DNA from: an uncultured Collinsella sp.
GTDB taxonomy: Bacteria > Actinomycetota > Coriobacteriia > Coriobacteriales > Coriobacteriaceae
Direction: 5' to 3'
Assembly (NCBI GenBank): GCA_902496775.1
Contig: CABVCF010000032.1
Span: 1 to 20,644, forward strand
Length of the DNA: 20,644 nucleotides
Under the pieces are notes generated by a model. The model was not told the origin of the DNA. It saw only the letters and a program-made list of their open reading frames with translations, and did no database searches. Position 1 is the stretch's first letter; each line of letters opens with the position of its first letter. The position numbers and the translations under genes were made by a program. This document shows positions 8,599-15,158 of the stretch, in pieces.

Positions 8599-9546
8599 AT
8601 GGCTAAGAAGCTGCTCATAACCATAGACACTGAGGCGGACAACCAGTGGGATGTCTCGAACGGCATCTCGACCGAGAACACTCTATTCCTACCGAGATTC
8701 CAAGAGCTTGCCGAGAATTACGGTTTTGTGCCCACCTGGCTTACCAACTGGGAGATGTGTCAAGACGATCGCTTCGTGAGGTACATGAAGCCTAAGAACG
8801 ACTCAGGTAAATGCGAAATCGGCATGCATTTGCATGCCTGGAACAACCCGCCGGAGTTTCCACTCGAGGAAAAGACCGATCAGCGCGCCTACCTCATCGA
8901 ATATCTCGAGGAGCAGATGGAGGCCAAGTTCGACACTCTGCTCGAGTCGCTCCGCAATCGTTTCGAAGTTCCCGTGACCTCCCATAGGAGCGGGCGTTGG
9001 GCGCTCGATGAAAGGTATGCGGCCCTCCTCGCGAAGAAGGGTTTCATTGTCGACTGTTCCGTGACCCCGCATATGGACTGGACTATGGCGCCGGGGCAGA
9101 CGGGCCTCCCCGGTAGTGATTACTCACAGTCACCCGAGCATCCTTACGAGCTGTATCCCGGGCTTCTTGAGGTACCAATGACGATCAGGAGGACTCATCG
9201 ATTCGCCTTCGATGCCCTTCATGAGCCGAAGGATGTGCTTCGCCAGGGTAAGCGGTTTGTCAAGGGGCAGTGGCAGTGGCTGAGGCCATCCAAGAATCCT
9301 TCGGCGAGCGCTCTGCGCGGTCTTCTGGACGACGTCGACTCGTCAGTCGACACGTATGCGATGTTCATGATCCACTCCTCCGAGCTCATGCCCGGAGGGA
9401 GCCCAAACTTCCCGGACGAGGAGTCTATCGATGACCTTTTCGCGGTTATCGAGAAGACCTTCTCCCACGCCGCCGAGCTCGGCTTCAAGGGCCAGGGGAT
9501 GTCGGGGTTCGCGAGGGATTACGGTATGCGCGGGAGAGCAGATTGA
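8599..9546 (+). CDS. NodB-like polysaccharide deacetylase family protein
   Basis: The 315-residue protein fits the polysaccharide-deacetylase (CE4/WalW-like) fold. The first strand LLITIDTEAD carries the acidic pair D10/E12 where NodB proteins have their catalytic and metal aspartates. GMHLHAWNN (H77, H79) would supply metal-binding histidines, and SHRSGRWALDERY (H129, R130, R133) matches the third conserved motif. It has no signal peptide, so it may act in the cytosol on a lipid-linked or nucleotide-linked N-acetyl sugar before export. ATG follows AAAGGATAGGAA and lies 3 bases after the previous stop. The last codons overlap the flippase start. The alternative is a catalytically inactive family member, since the second motif is not a textbook H-x3-H. 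Confidence 0.75.
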   Translation: MAKKLLITIDTEADNQWDVSNGISTENTLFLPRFQELAENYGFVPTWLTNWEMCQDDRFVRYMKPKNDSGKCEIGMHLHAWNNPPEFPLEEKTDQRAYLIEYLEEQMEAKFDTLLESLRNRFEVPVTSHRSGRWALDERYAALLAKKGFIVDCSVTPHMDWTMAPGQTGLPGSDYSQSPEHPYELYPGLLEVPMTIRRTHRFAFDALHEPKDVLRQGKRFVKGQWQWLRPSKNPSASALRGLLDDVDSSVDTYAMFMIHSSELMPGGSPNFPDEESIDDLFAVIEKTFSHAAELGFKGQGMSGFARDYGMRGRAD

Positions 9547-10874
9547 AGAAGTTAGACCTTAAGGAACTCAAGCAGAAAGCGGGCGGCCAGGGCTTCTGGG
9601 CCCGGCTGTTCAGGAACGCTGCCACGGCGCTGTTGGGAACGAGCGGCGCACAGGCGATAGGCCTTATCACGCTTTCTGTCCTCGTTCAGTCCCTCGGCGT
9701 CACGCAGTACGCGTTCTTTGTCCTGGGTCAGCAGTACATGACCGTCGTGGACGCGCTCGTGAACTTCCAGTCCTGGCAGGCGATCATCAAGTTCGGCGCC
9801 GACGCCAAGTCGCAAAGGGACGACGAGCGCCTGTTCGCCGACCTGAAGCTCGGCATCATCATGGACGTCGCGACGGCGATCGCCGGCACCGTCCTCGGCC
9901 TTCTCGCGCTCACCTTCGTCTGCGACCTTATGGGTTGGGGGGCCGAGGTCAAACTTGCGGCCTTCATCTTCTCTCTCGAGATTGTGTTCCATATCGAGGG
10001 GTCCTCGATCGGGATTCTCCGCCTGTTCGATAAGTTCCAGTGGACCGCGGTCAACAGCATCGCCCTCGCGGTGTTCAAGCTCCTGGTGGTCGGCGGCTAC
10101 TGTCTTCTCCCCATTGAGCACACGATGCTCGGCTATGTGGTCGTTTATGTTGCGACGGACATCGCCAACCATGTCTCGCTGCTGTTCCTGGCGCTATACT
10201 TCCTCCATCGAAGGTTCGGGTTGAGACGGGTTCTCCTAGCGCCTCTTTCTCGACGAGACCATGGATTTGTGTCTTTCTGCCTCTGGTCCAACCTCGGCAC
10301 CACCGTCGATGTTCCCGTCAAGTATCTCGACGTCTTCATCATCTCTGCCGTGTCCGTTGAGATGGTCGCCGTCTACAAGGTGTTCAAACAGGCGCTGCAG
10401 GTTTTCTCGCTGCTTACGAACCCGATCTCGACCGCCATCATGCCCCAGATGTCCGAGCTCGTCTCCGAGGGCAGGCAGAGGGACGCTTTCGGTGTCGTTC
10501 TGAAGATCAGGAACGCGATCTGCGCCGTTATGGTCGGATGCCTGATCATTGCCGCGATTTTCGGTTACCCCCTCTTTGGGGTTTTCTTCGGGCCGGAGTA
10601 TGCGGCGAACCTACCCCTGTTCCTTATCCTACTTGCGGTCCATTTCTACGGGCTCATGTATGTCGCTCTGCATCCGTACTTCTTCTCGCTTGGGCTTGCT
10701 AAGGAGGACAGCTTGCTGAATTTGGTTTCTAATATTCTGTACCTTGGCGTTGCCTTTCTCCTTGTTCACTTCCTTGGTGTGTATGCGATCGTTATCGCAA
10801 CCATGCTCCAGTACCTCGCTACAAATATGACGAAGGTTCATGTCGTGAACAAGAAGCTTGCCGAACTCGAATAG
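9543..10874 (+). CDS. wzx: Wzx-type polysaccharide flippase (MOP/PST superfamily)
   Basis: The 443-residue membrane protein has about 12 hydrophobic helices and a basic N-terminal tail (KKLDLKELKQKA). The first helix region reads NAATALLGTSGAQAIGLITL, then ALVNFQSWQAIIKFGA. This resembles the lipopolysaccharide-biosynthesis flippases of the MOP superfamily, where helix 1 is followed by a glycine/proline-containing loop. Later segments IFSLEIVFHIEGSSIGIL, NPISTAIMPQMSELV and LHPYFFSLGLAKED also fit. It would flip undecaprenyl-diphosphate repeat units across the membrane for Wzy. TTG at 9543 is the likely start. It overlaps the preceding stop as TTGA and follows GGGAGAG. A UUG start with four-base overlap suggests deliberately low, coupled expression. 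Confidence 0.85.
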   Translation: MKKLDLKELKQKAGGQGFWARLFRNAATALLGTSGAQAIGLITLSVLVQSLGVTQYAFFVLGQQYMTVVDALVNFQSWQAIIKFGADAKSQRDDERLFADLKLGIIMDVATAIAGTVLGLLALTFVCDLMGWGAEVKLAAFIFSLEIVFHIEGSSIGILRLFDKFQWTAVNSIALAVFKLLVVGGYCLLPIEHTMLGYVVVYVATDIANHVSLLFLALYFLHRRFGLRRVLLAPLSRRDHGFVSFCLWSNLGTTVDVPVKYLDVFIISAVSVEMVAVYKVFKQALQVFSLLTNPISTAIMPQMSELVSEGRQRDAFGVVLKIRNAICAVMVGCLIIAAIFGYPLFGVFFGPEYAANLPLFLILLAVHFYGLMYVALHPYFFSLGLAKEDSLLNLVSNILYLGVAFLLVHFLGVYAIVIATMLQYLATNMTKVHVVNKKLAELE

Positions 10875-10887
10875 GAGGTTGCTCCCC

Positions 10888-11409
10888 ATGTTCCTGTTTT
10901 CTACCATCGCCTGGAAACTCACGCCAGGCAAGAAGAAGCTCGAGAAACTTCGCGAGCGTGGTCTTGTCATCGGGCGGGGGTGCGAGATCCTCAACGGCTA
11001 TGAGTTCGGTTCCGAGCCCTATCTCGTCGAGATCGGTGACAACGTACGCATCACGCGGGGCGTGAACATCACTACTCACGATGGCGGCGTATGGGTTCTC
11101 CGTCACCTTTATCCTGAGCTCTCCGATGTTGATCGTTTTGCAAGGGTGAGGATTGGCGACAATTGCCATATCGGCCTCAATGCAACGATTATGCCTGGCG
11201 TTACTATCGGCAAGAACTGCATTATCGGCGCGGGCGCAGTGGTCACTCACGATATCCCTGATAACTCCGTAGCTGTTGGCGTTCCTGCACGCGTAATCGA
11301 ATGTGTCGATGACTATCGCGCGAAGAACGAGGACGTTTTCATGCATACCAAGAATTTGAGCTGGCTGGAGAAACGCGCCGCCGTGGAGCGTGAGCTTAGT
11401 AAGGATTAA
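10888..11409 (+). CDS. Hexapeptide-repeat (LbH) acyltransferase, probable O-acetyltransferase
   Basis: The 173-residue protein has left-handed beta-helix repeats: VEIGDNVRITRGVNI, VRIGDNCHIGLNATIMPG and VTIGKNCIIGAGAVV. It ends in the xenobiotic/maltose-acetyltransferase type tail DIPDNSVAVGVPARVIE. His in ITTHDGG is the likely catalytic base. The family transfers an acyl group, usually acetyl from acetyl-CoA, to a sugar hydroxyl as a homotrimer. The start at 10888 is chosen over 10858 because AGGAGGT at 10873-10879 sits 8 bases before it and the earlier frame lies inside the flippase. As the last intact gene of the operon it probably O-acetylates the repeat unit. Confidence 0.85.
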   Translation: MFLFSTIAWKLTPGKKKLEKLRERGLVIGRGCEILNGYEFGSEPYLVEIGDNVRITRGVNITTHDGGVWVLRHLYPELSDVDRFARVRIGDNCHIGLNATIMPGVTIGKNCIIGAGAVVTHDIPDNSVAVGVPARVIECVDDYRAKNEDVFMHTKNLSWLEKRAAVERELSKD

Positions 11410-11414
11410 CAAGC

Positions 11415-11670
11415 ATGATTACCTCTAAGCATGAATTGTCTGAATACCTTGAGCGCGATAGGCTTGCTCTTCATCAGACCCTCAGACGCCTTGATTGCTT
11501 GGGGACGATGTCTGGAAGTTTCAGATCCGCCTTCAAAGGACCGAATGGTATTGGTACTCTGGCAAGCATTTGAAAATCCCCTCAATGCCGTTCGATTCCT
11601 AATTAGTAAGAACTTCATGAGGGGAAAGCCCGTTAAGCTCGCTTTCTCTATTTCGATTAATGTTTTCTAA
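11415..11670 (+). pseudogene. Truncated, twice-frameshifted serine-acetyltransferase-like capsule acyltransferase
   Basis: ATG 11415 (AAGGA at 11401-11405) opens a frame reading MITSKHELSEYLERDRLAL, then goes out of frame at a G-run (11501-11504). Restoring one G continues as LGDDVWKFQIRLQRTEWYW. Restoring one A in the A-run 11573-11576 continues through KNPLNAVRFLISK to LAFSISINVF. This spliced reading is the helical N-terminal domain of the CysE-like acyltransferases found in many capsule loci. Those proteins continue with GPGL and hexapeptide repeats, but here TAA follows NVF directly and the catalytic domain is absent. The two indels could be assembly errors in homopolymers, but the missing 3' half cannot. 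It starts 5 bases after the intact acyltransferase, so it was once the next operon gene. Confidence 0.7.
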
Positions 11671-11704
11671 AAAGGCCTCTCAATCGTGCATTACTGCACG
11701 ATTG
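11669..11704 (-). terminator. Hairpin terminator of the transglutaminase-like gene
   Basis: A perfect 10-bp inverted repeat (CAATCGTGCA at 11681-11690, TGCACGATTG at 11695-11704) has a 4-base loop that contains bases of the stop codon. On the minus strand it is followed 7 bases later by TTTTT (11673-11669). The T-run is placed for - strand transcription only. On the + strand no T-run follows, so the polysaccharide operon has no obvious intrinsic terminator of its own here. Confidence 0.6.
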
Positions 11705-12995
11705 TGGAAAAGCTCTCTTCCTTGGCATCCAAGTGCTGCTGAATGTGATCGGCATACTTCTCTGCCCATTCATCGGCTTTGCCATTTCGCACAAAGTAAT
11801 TGTTGGACAGGTCGGTTGAGCGGTAGGCGTAGCTGTCCTTCTTGTAGTTTACCGTGTGATCGGAGTGGGCAATTGCCATGAGCTCGTCGGTCGGGCCAAA
11901 GTACAGATGGCTCTGGTCCAGGTCCCCGTACCAGTTGTCGCTGGTGTCGTCCCAGGTCAGGTCCATCTGGCACCATTTGCCGTCGATCTTTACGGCGTTC
12001 CAGGTGTGGCCGTTGCCGGTGATGCGGCCGTTGGCGATGCCCGCGGCGTCAAGGAGCTTGGAGTAGATGCGCTGGTAGCTCTCGCAGGTGCCCTGGTGGC
12101 GCGTGAGGCCGCTTTCGGCCGAGCACCAGTTGAGGTTGTGGTCGTGCTCCAGCTGGTCGAGCGTCCAGTCGTGGAGCCACAGCGCCATGTCGTATTCCGA
12201 GCCGTTTGTCTCTTGCCTGCACAGGTCCACGGCGTCGTTGACGATCTGCGTGACGCTCGGGCGGGCGGCGTCGTTTACGGTCACCTCCGCCGTGGTGCGC
12301 AGGTAGTAGATCCCCTTGTCGTTTTGGGGGTCGTTTCTGTCGTTGTCCATAAAGTAGAAGTAGATGCGGTACGTGCCCGACGCCGTGAAGTCAAAGGTAA
12401 AGTCGTGGCCCGTGGTGCCCAGGCTGTAGTAGCTGGCTCATGCCGGGCGCGACGGGTCGCAGACGCTTTCCTGGCTGCCGCCGTCCCAATAGGTGGGCAC
12501 GTCCATGCGCGCCTTGGCCTGGGACGAGCCGTTGGTCTGGGTTATGTGGAAGGTCGTCGCGGTGCCCGCGGGTGCGTCGTTCCACGAGACGGTGAAGGTG
12601 ACGCCGTTTTGGATTGCGGTAGCGGAGTGGGCGTAGCCGGTTTCTGCCGCGGCGGAGATGGCCTCGGGCGTGCCGTTGGTTTGGGCGCGGAGGGATGGGG
12701 TGGGGGCTGTGGTGGCCGTGTCAGTTGCGGCAGTGGTGTCGTCATCGCATTCTGTGTTGACGGCGCTGGTGCCGGTGGATGTTGCGGGGCTGTCCTCTAT
12801 GGTATCTGCTGTCGCATTTGTGTTGGTGCCGTCTTCAGACTTGCCTGCGTCGCTGTTCGTGGCGTCGGTTTGCGCCTGCTGCTCTGCGGTTGCCCGAGAC
12901 TGCATGACTTCTGCGATGGCTGGCATAGGCAACGTCGCGCTGACCATAGACGTGCACGCGATCGCGCAGAGCAGGTAGTAAAGGGGTCGTTTCAT
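11691..12995 (-). pseudogene. Secreted transglutaminase-like (cysteine peptidase fold) protein, interrupted by an in-frame TGA
   Basis: ATG at 12995 follows GAGAGGC and encodes a signal-like N-terminus (MKRPLYYLLCAIACTSMVSA), then a Thr/Ala/Asp-rich linker of about 100 residues and a beta-rich domain (TFTVSWNDAPAG). A TGA at 12440-12438 stops the frame. The same frame continues without shift as ASYYSLGTTGHDFTF and runs to TAA at 11691. The downstream part holds the transglutaminase-core triad: Cys in HQGTCESYQ (12086-12084), His in GNGHTWNAV (12008-12006) and Asp in WCQMDLTWDD (11963-11961). A Trp codon TGG mutated to TGA is the simplest explanation. Such exported proteins are common in gut actinobacteria and Firmicutes, and their substrates are mostly unknown. 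If TGA is real, the product would be a linker without catalytic domain. Confidence 0.8.
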
Positions 12996-13170
12996 AGCGG
13001 AGCCTCTCGGTGAGCAGCCAATAGGGTCCGAAGGCAGCTCCAGGCCAGCACTCCGCACATATTTTGTTGCGGTTTATTTTACGGGAACCCCAGTCAACAT
13101 CAGCGAACTTTCTGGGGAATGTTGGGGGAGTAGCTGACTATTGGGGCGAAAACAGCAGTTTCAAATATTG

Positions 13171-13202
13171 TTGCTTCCTGTTCAATTCTGTCTATCTACA
13201 AT
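13171..13202 (+). promoter_or_regulatory. Possible promoter of the membrane protein gene
   Basis: TACAAT at 13197-13202 is a good -10 match, 37 bases before the GTG start. The best upstream hexamer is TTGCTT at 13171-13176, with a long 20-base spacer, so the -35 element is weak. The surrounding 240 bases between the divergent genes are AT-richer and hold no gene. Confidence 0.3.
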
Positions 13203-13239
13203 TAATCGCAAGCGTATGACTTGAGGAGATTGTTTACAG

Positions 13240-14650
13240 GTGGAATCGGTCACTATTCTTTGGATTGCCTTTTATGTCTTTATCGGTTTGTTGAGCGTTC
13301 AGCTTGTCCGCTTTGCTGGGCCCTTAGCGATTGGAGGGCAATACACCGTCGAAGAACTGTATCCCTCCGATGAGTCGGGCAGGCTGAATGTTGCCTACCG
13401 AATTCTCGCTCCAACAATTTGTTGCCAGCTTCCGGTGTTTATTATTGCTGCGATTTGCGATGCGTTGTCAGTTCCAGGTCCTTCGCTGCGATACATGCCT
13501 ACCCTTTTCTATTGGTTGTTTCTTGGGGTAATCAAACATGCAAGGGGTAAATTGCGGTACCGGACTCTTCCTTTCTCATTCGAGGCGTTCATGTCTCTTT
13601 TGCTGTCCGTCGCATTCGATCACTTTGTTATCGATGGCTATCTCGGAGGCCAGGGGGTAGATGTGCTTGATACTTCGAGTATTGCCTTTGAGTTTGAGCT
13701 GGCATTATTTGGTGTTGTGACCTTTTGGATTTCCACCTTTTTTAAGCGTTATCAAATTAAGTGGAGCCGTGTGCGCTCATATGTCATTCCGTCATATGTT
13801 GTTCCGTCGTACTCCGTATCTAGTTACTCTTCAATTGATACGGACGAAGCCAGGCTCTTCGCATACGAGCGCGAATATGGTGATCTCTTACCTCAGCGTT
13901 TTTCGAATGATCTTCTGTTGAGAAGTGTTTTCTTCGCAATTATGGCGATAGAGGACGGGAATCGTCCTGAGTTCATCCGAACGATTGAGCGCTTGGCCGC
14001 TCATTTCCATTTGGCAAAAACCACTGGAATAATGCAGCAGACGAGCGATACTCCTCTGTCTGATAGGGATAGCGTTAAGCTCGCAATTCCCTATATTGAG
14101 CGCATGTGGGACCAGTTCCTTGTTGAATTCGGACGTTCTGCTGAGGGGGGCCGGGGGAGACGGTCTGCGAATTTTCATGGGCTATTACACCTACGACTAC
14201 TTGAAGTTGTCGCGGACTACCCGCAATCACTTTGCGCCATTTTACGGGGACTATTGTGGAACGAGATTACTTAATGCTAATCGCGTATTTTGCGATGTTC
14301 TGGAATTTGAGGAAAGGCAGCGCTACGGATTGCTTCCAAAGACGGTTTCTGCGACTGGATCGATATGCGCCACTGAGCTTGGATGGCTTTCTGGGGAGTA
14401 CTGTTATTGGGCCGATTACAATACGGTTGTATCCTGCCTGAATGAAAATGATGCCAATGGCGTTAAACTGGTCAGCAAAAATGATGTGAATAAAACCCAG
14501 ATAACCGAGACGACCTTAAGGCTTAAGGAGCAAGGTGTTTCCGTTCTTGAGGCCAAGTATGTGCCCGGCGCTTCGGCGACCATTGTGTGCATCGGCGATT
14601 CCTCGAAGATTTCTGGTACTGTCGGTAGTGACTGGATGGTTGTTAGCTAG
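13240..14650 (+). pseudogene. Membrane-anchored protein of unknown function with a possible lysozyme-like segment, frameshifted in a G-run
   Basis: GTG 13240 follows GAGGAGAT (13223-13230). The first frame (to 14274) has about five hydrophobic segments in residues 1-170, for example LWIAFYVFIGLLSVQLVRF and LALFGVVTFWISTFF. Four degenerate pentapeptides follow (SYVIP, SYVVP, SYSVS, SYSSI), then a soluble part with AIMAIEDGNRPEF (E238) and AKTTGIMQQ (G263). The coding potential then switches to the next frame, which reads GDGLRIFMGYYTYDYLKLSR and runs to TAG at 14650. The switch lies at GGGGGGCCGGGGG (14145-14157). Removing one G gives a protein of about 470 residues. The Glu-x-GNRP and GIMQ motifs are reminiscent of lytic-transglycosylase/lysozyme folds, but I do not recognise the family. 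Confidence 0.6.
13777..13821 (+). repeat. Degenerate 15-bp tandem repeat encoding Ser-Tyr pentapeptides
   Basis: TCATATGTCATTCCG at 13777-13791 is followed by TCATATGTTGTTCCG at 13792-13806 and a more diverged third unit at 13807-13821. They encode SYVIP, SYVVP and SYSVS. The repeat sits between the last membrane segment and the soluble part, so it looks like a flexible hinge that grew by slippage. Confidence 0.6.
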
Positions 14651-14763
14651 GTGAATCATCTTTGCCTTTCCGCATATTGATTGCGCATTCTCGTGCACGG
14701 ACGCGAAAATGCTTCGCATTAGTTTCAACGCGAAGAGAATTTGCTACATGATTAACTTTTTTG

Positions 14764-14784
14764 GATGCGCAATTACTGCGCATC
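14764..14784. repeat. Perfect 8-bp inverted repeat, possible operator
   Basis: GATGCGCA (14764-14771) and TGCGCATC (14777-14784) flank ATTAC. No T-run follows on the + strand, so it is not a + strand terminator. It falls exactly between a weak -35-like TTGGAT (14761-14766) and a weak -10-like TAGGTT (14785-14790). A repressor site in a promoter spacer would have this geometry, but the promoter match is poor. Confidence 0.3.
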
Positions 14785-14813
14785 TAGGTTACCATCCTGT
14801 TAGTGATGCAGTT

Positions 14814-14880
14814 GTCGTGGGCTCTACGTGAGGCGATGACAAAGGAGGGTCGTTGTTCGGTTGTTATCGGCAACGGCCCT
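14814..14880 (+). ncRNA. Candidate structured leader or small RNA, copy A
   Basis: An element at 14814-14840 is closed by GTCGT pairing with ATGAC (one G-U pair). It contains GGG, CTACG and GGCGAT, and lies directly before a terminator hairpin. The same arrangement recurs at 17143-17219 and 17473-17527. The closing stem changes from T-A here to A-T in copy B at the second position, which would be covariation. It could be an attenuator for whatever followed, or a small transcript. I do not recognise a known riboswitch class. Similarity is by eye over short stretches. Confidence 0.35.
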
Positions 14881-14888
14881 TTGATTTT
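14846..14888 (+). terminator. Intrinsic terminator (copy A)
   Basis: AGGGTCGTTG (14846-14855) pairs with CAACGGCCCT (14871-14880) with one G-U, around a 15-base loop. TTGATTTT follows at 14881-14888. The T-run is interrupted, so efficiency may be moderate. It isolates the SIR2 gene from upstream transcription. Confidence 0.6.
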
Positions 14889-14904
14889 AGGAGTTACTTT
14901 GGCG

Positions 14905-15027
14905 ATGGAATTTTAGACTTTCGCTCAACTTATCGAACTCCTAGAGAGTCATGGCGTTCTAACTGATGCCGCTGCGCTAGATTGCCTGAGGCGCGAAATG
15001 AATACTTGCTCGTCGGAACACTGCTGA
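14905..15027 (+). pseudogene. Possible remnant of a short gene
   Basis: AGGAG at 14889-14893 precedes ATG 14905. The frame reads MEF, then TAG (14914-14916), then TFAQLIELLESHGVLTD and AAALDCLRREMN, to TGA at 15027. The residue mix after the stop is protein-like (amphipathic, Leu/Glu-rich), and TAG could derive from CAG. It is too short to assign to a family and may be chance. Confidence 0.2.
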
Positions 15028-15123
15028 ATATTGGGTCACCTGTGCGGTTCGAATTTTCAATTGTCGAGCAGCTTTTGTCTCCGATGAAGTCTTGCAATTC
15101 TAGTAAAATCCAAACATATGTTC

Positions 15124-15129
15124 TATACT
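15124..15129 (+). promoter_or_regulatory. -10 element of the SIR2 gene
   Basis: TATACT lies 30 bases upstream of the SIR2 ATG in AT-rich sequence. No convincing -35 hexamer is found at 16-18 bases. TTGCAA at 15092-15097 is too far for this -10. Confidence 0.35.
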
Positions 15130-15158
15130 TATGGAAGTAGCTTGTTTGGAGGCGCTAG

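Larger units (their letters stand above)
14651..15158. other. 508-base stretch without an intact gene
   Basis: This stretch holds an imperfect hairpin near 14702-14732 (CGCG arms around AATGC-TTC-GCATT) and a perfect 8-bp palindrome (14764-14784). It also holds a short structured element with a terminator (14814-14884), an interrupted reading frame (14905-15027), and the SIR2 promoter region. The base composition moves from GC-rich to AT-rich towards the SIR2 gene. Confidence 0.6.

Noticed and set aside
12438..12440. TGA read as selenocysteine or as a recoded codon
   Set aside because: TGA ends several other genes here, for example at 4426-4428 and 6190-6192. The codon is not at a catalytic position, and I see no clear hairpin just downstream. 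A nonsense change is simpler.
11856..13013. 385-codon + strand frame opposite the transglutaminase-like gene
   Set aside because: It is Val/Gly/Arg-rich shadow of a GC-rich gene. The - strand shows a signal peptide and a complete catalytic triad, and the + frame has no domain or ribosome site.
11681..14784. Resemblance of the hairpins at 11681-11704 and 14764-14784 (GCATTACTGC versus GCAATTACTGC)
   Set aside because: The shared part is only the loop and three stem pairs, and the outer stems differ. One is a terminator and the other lacks a T-run. Probably chance.
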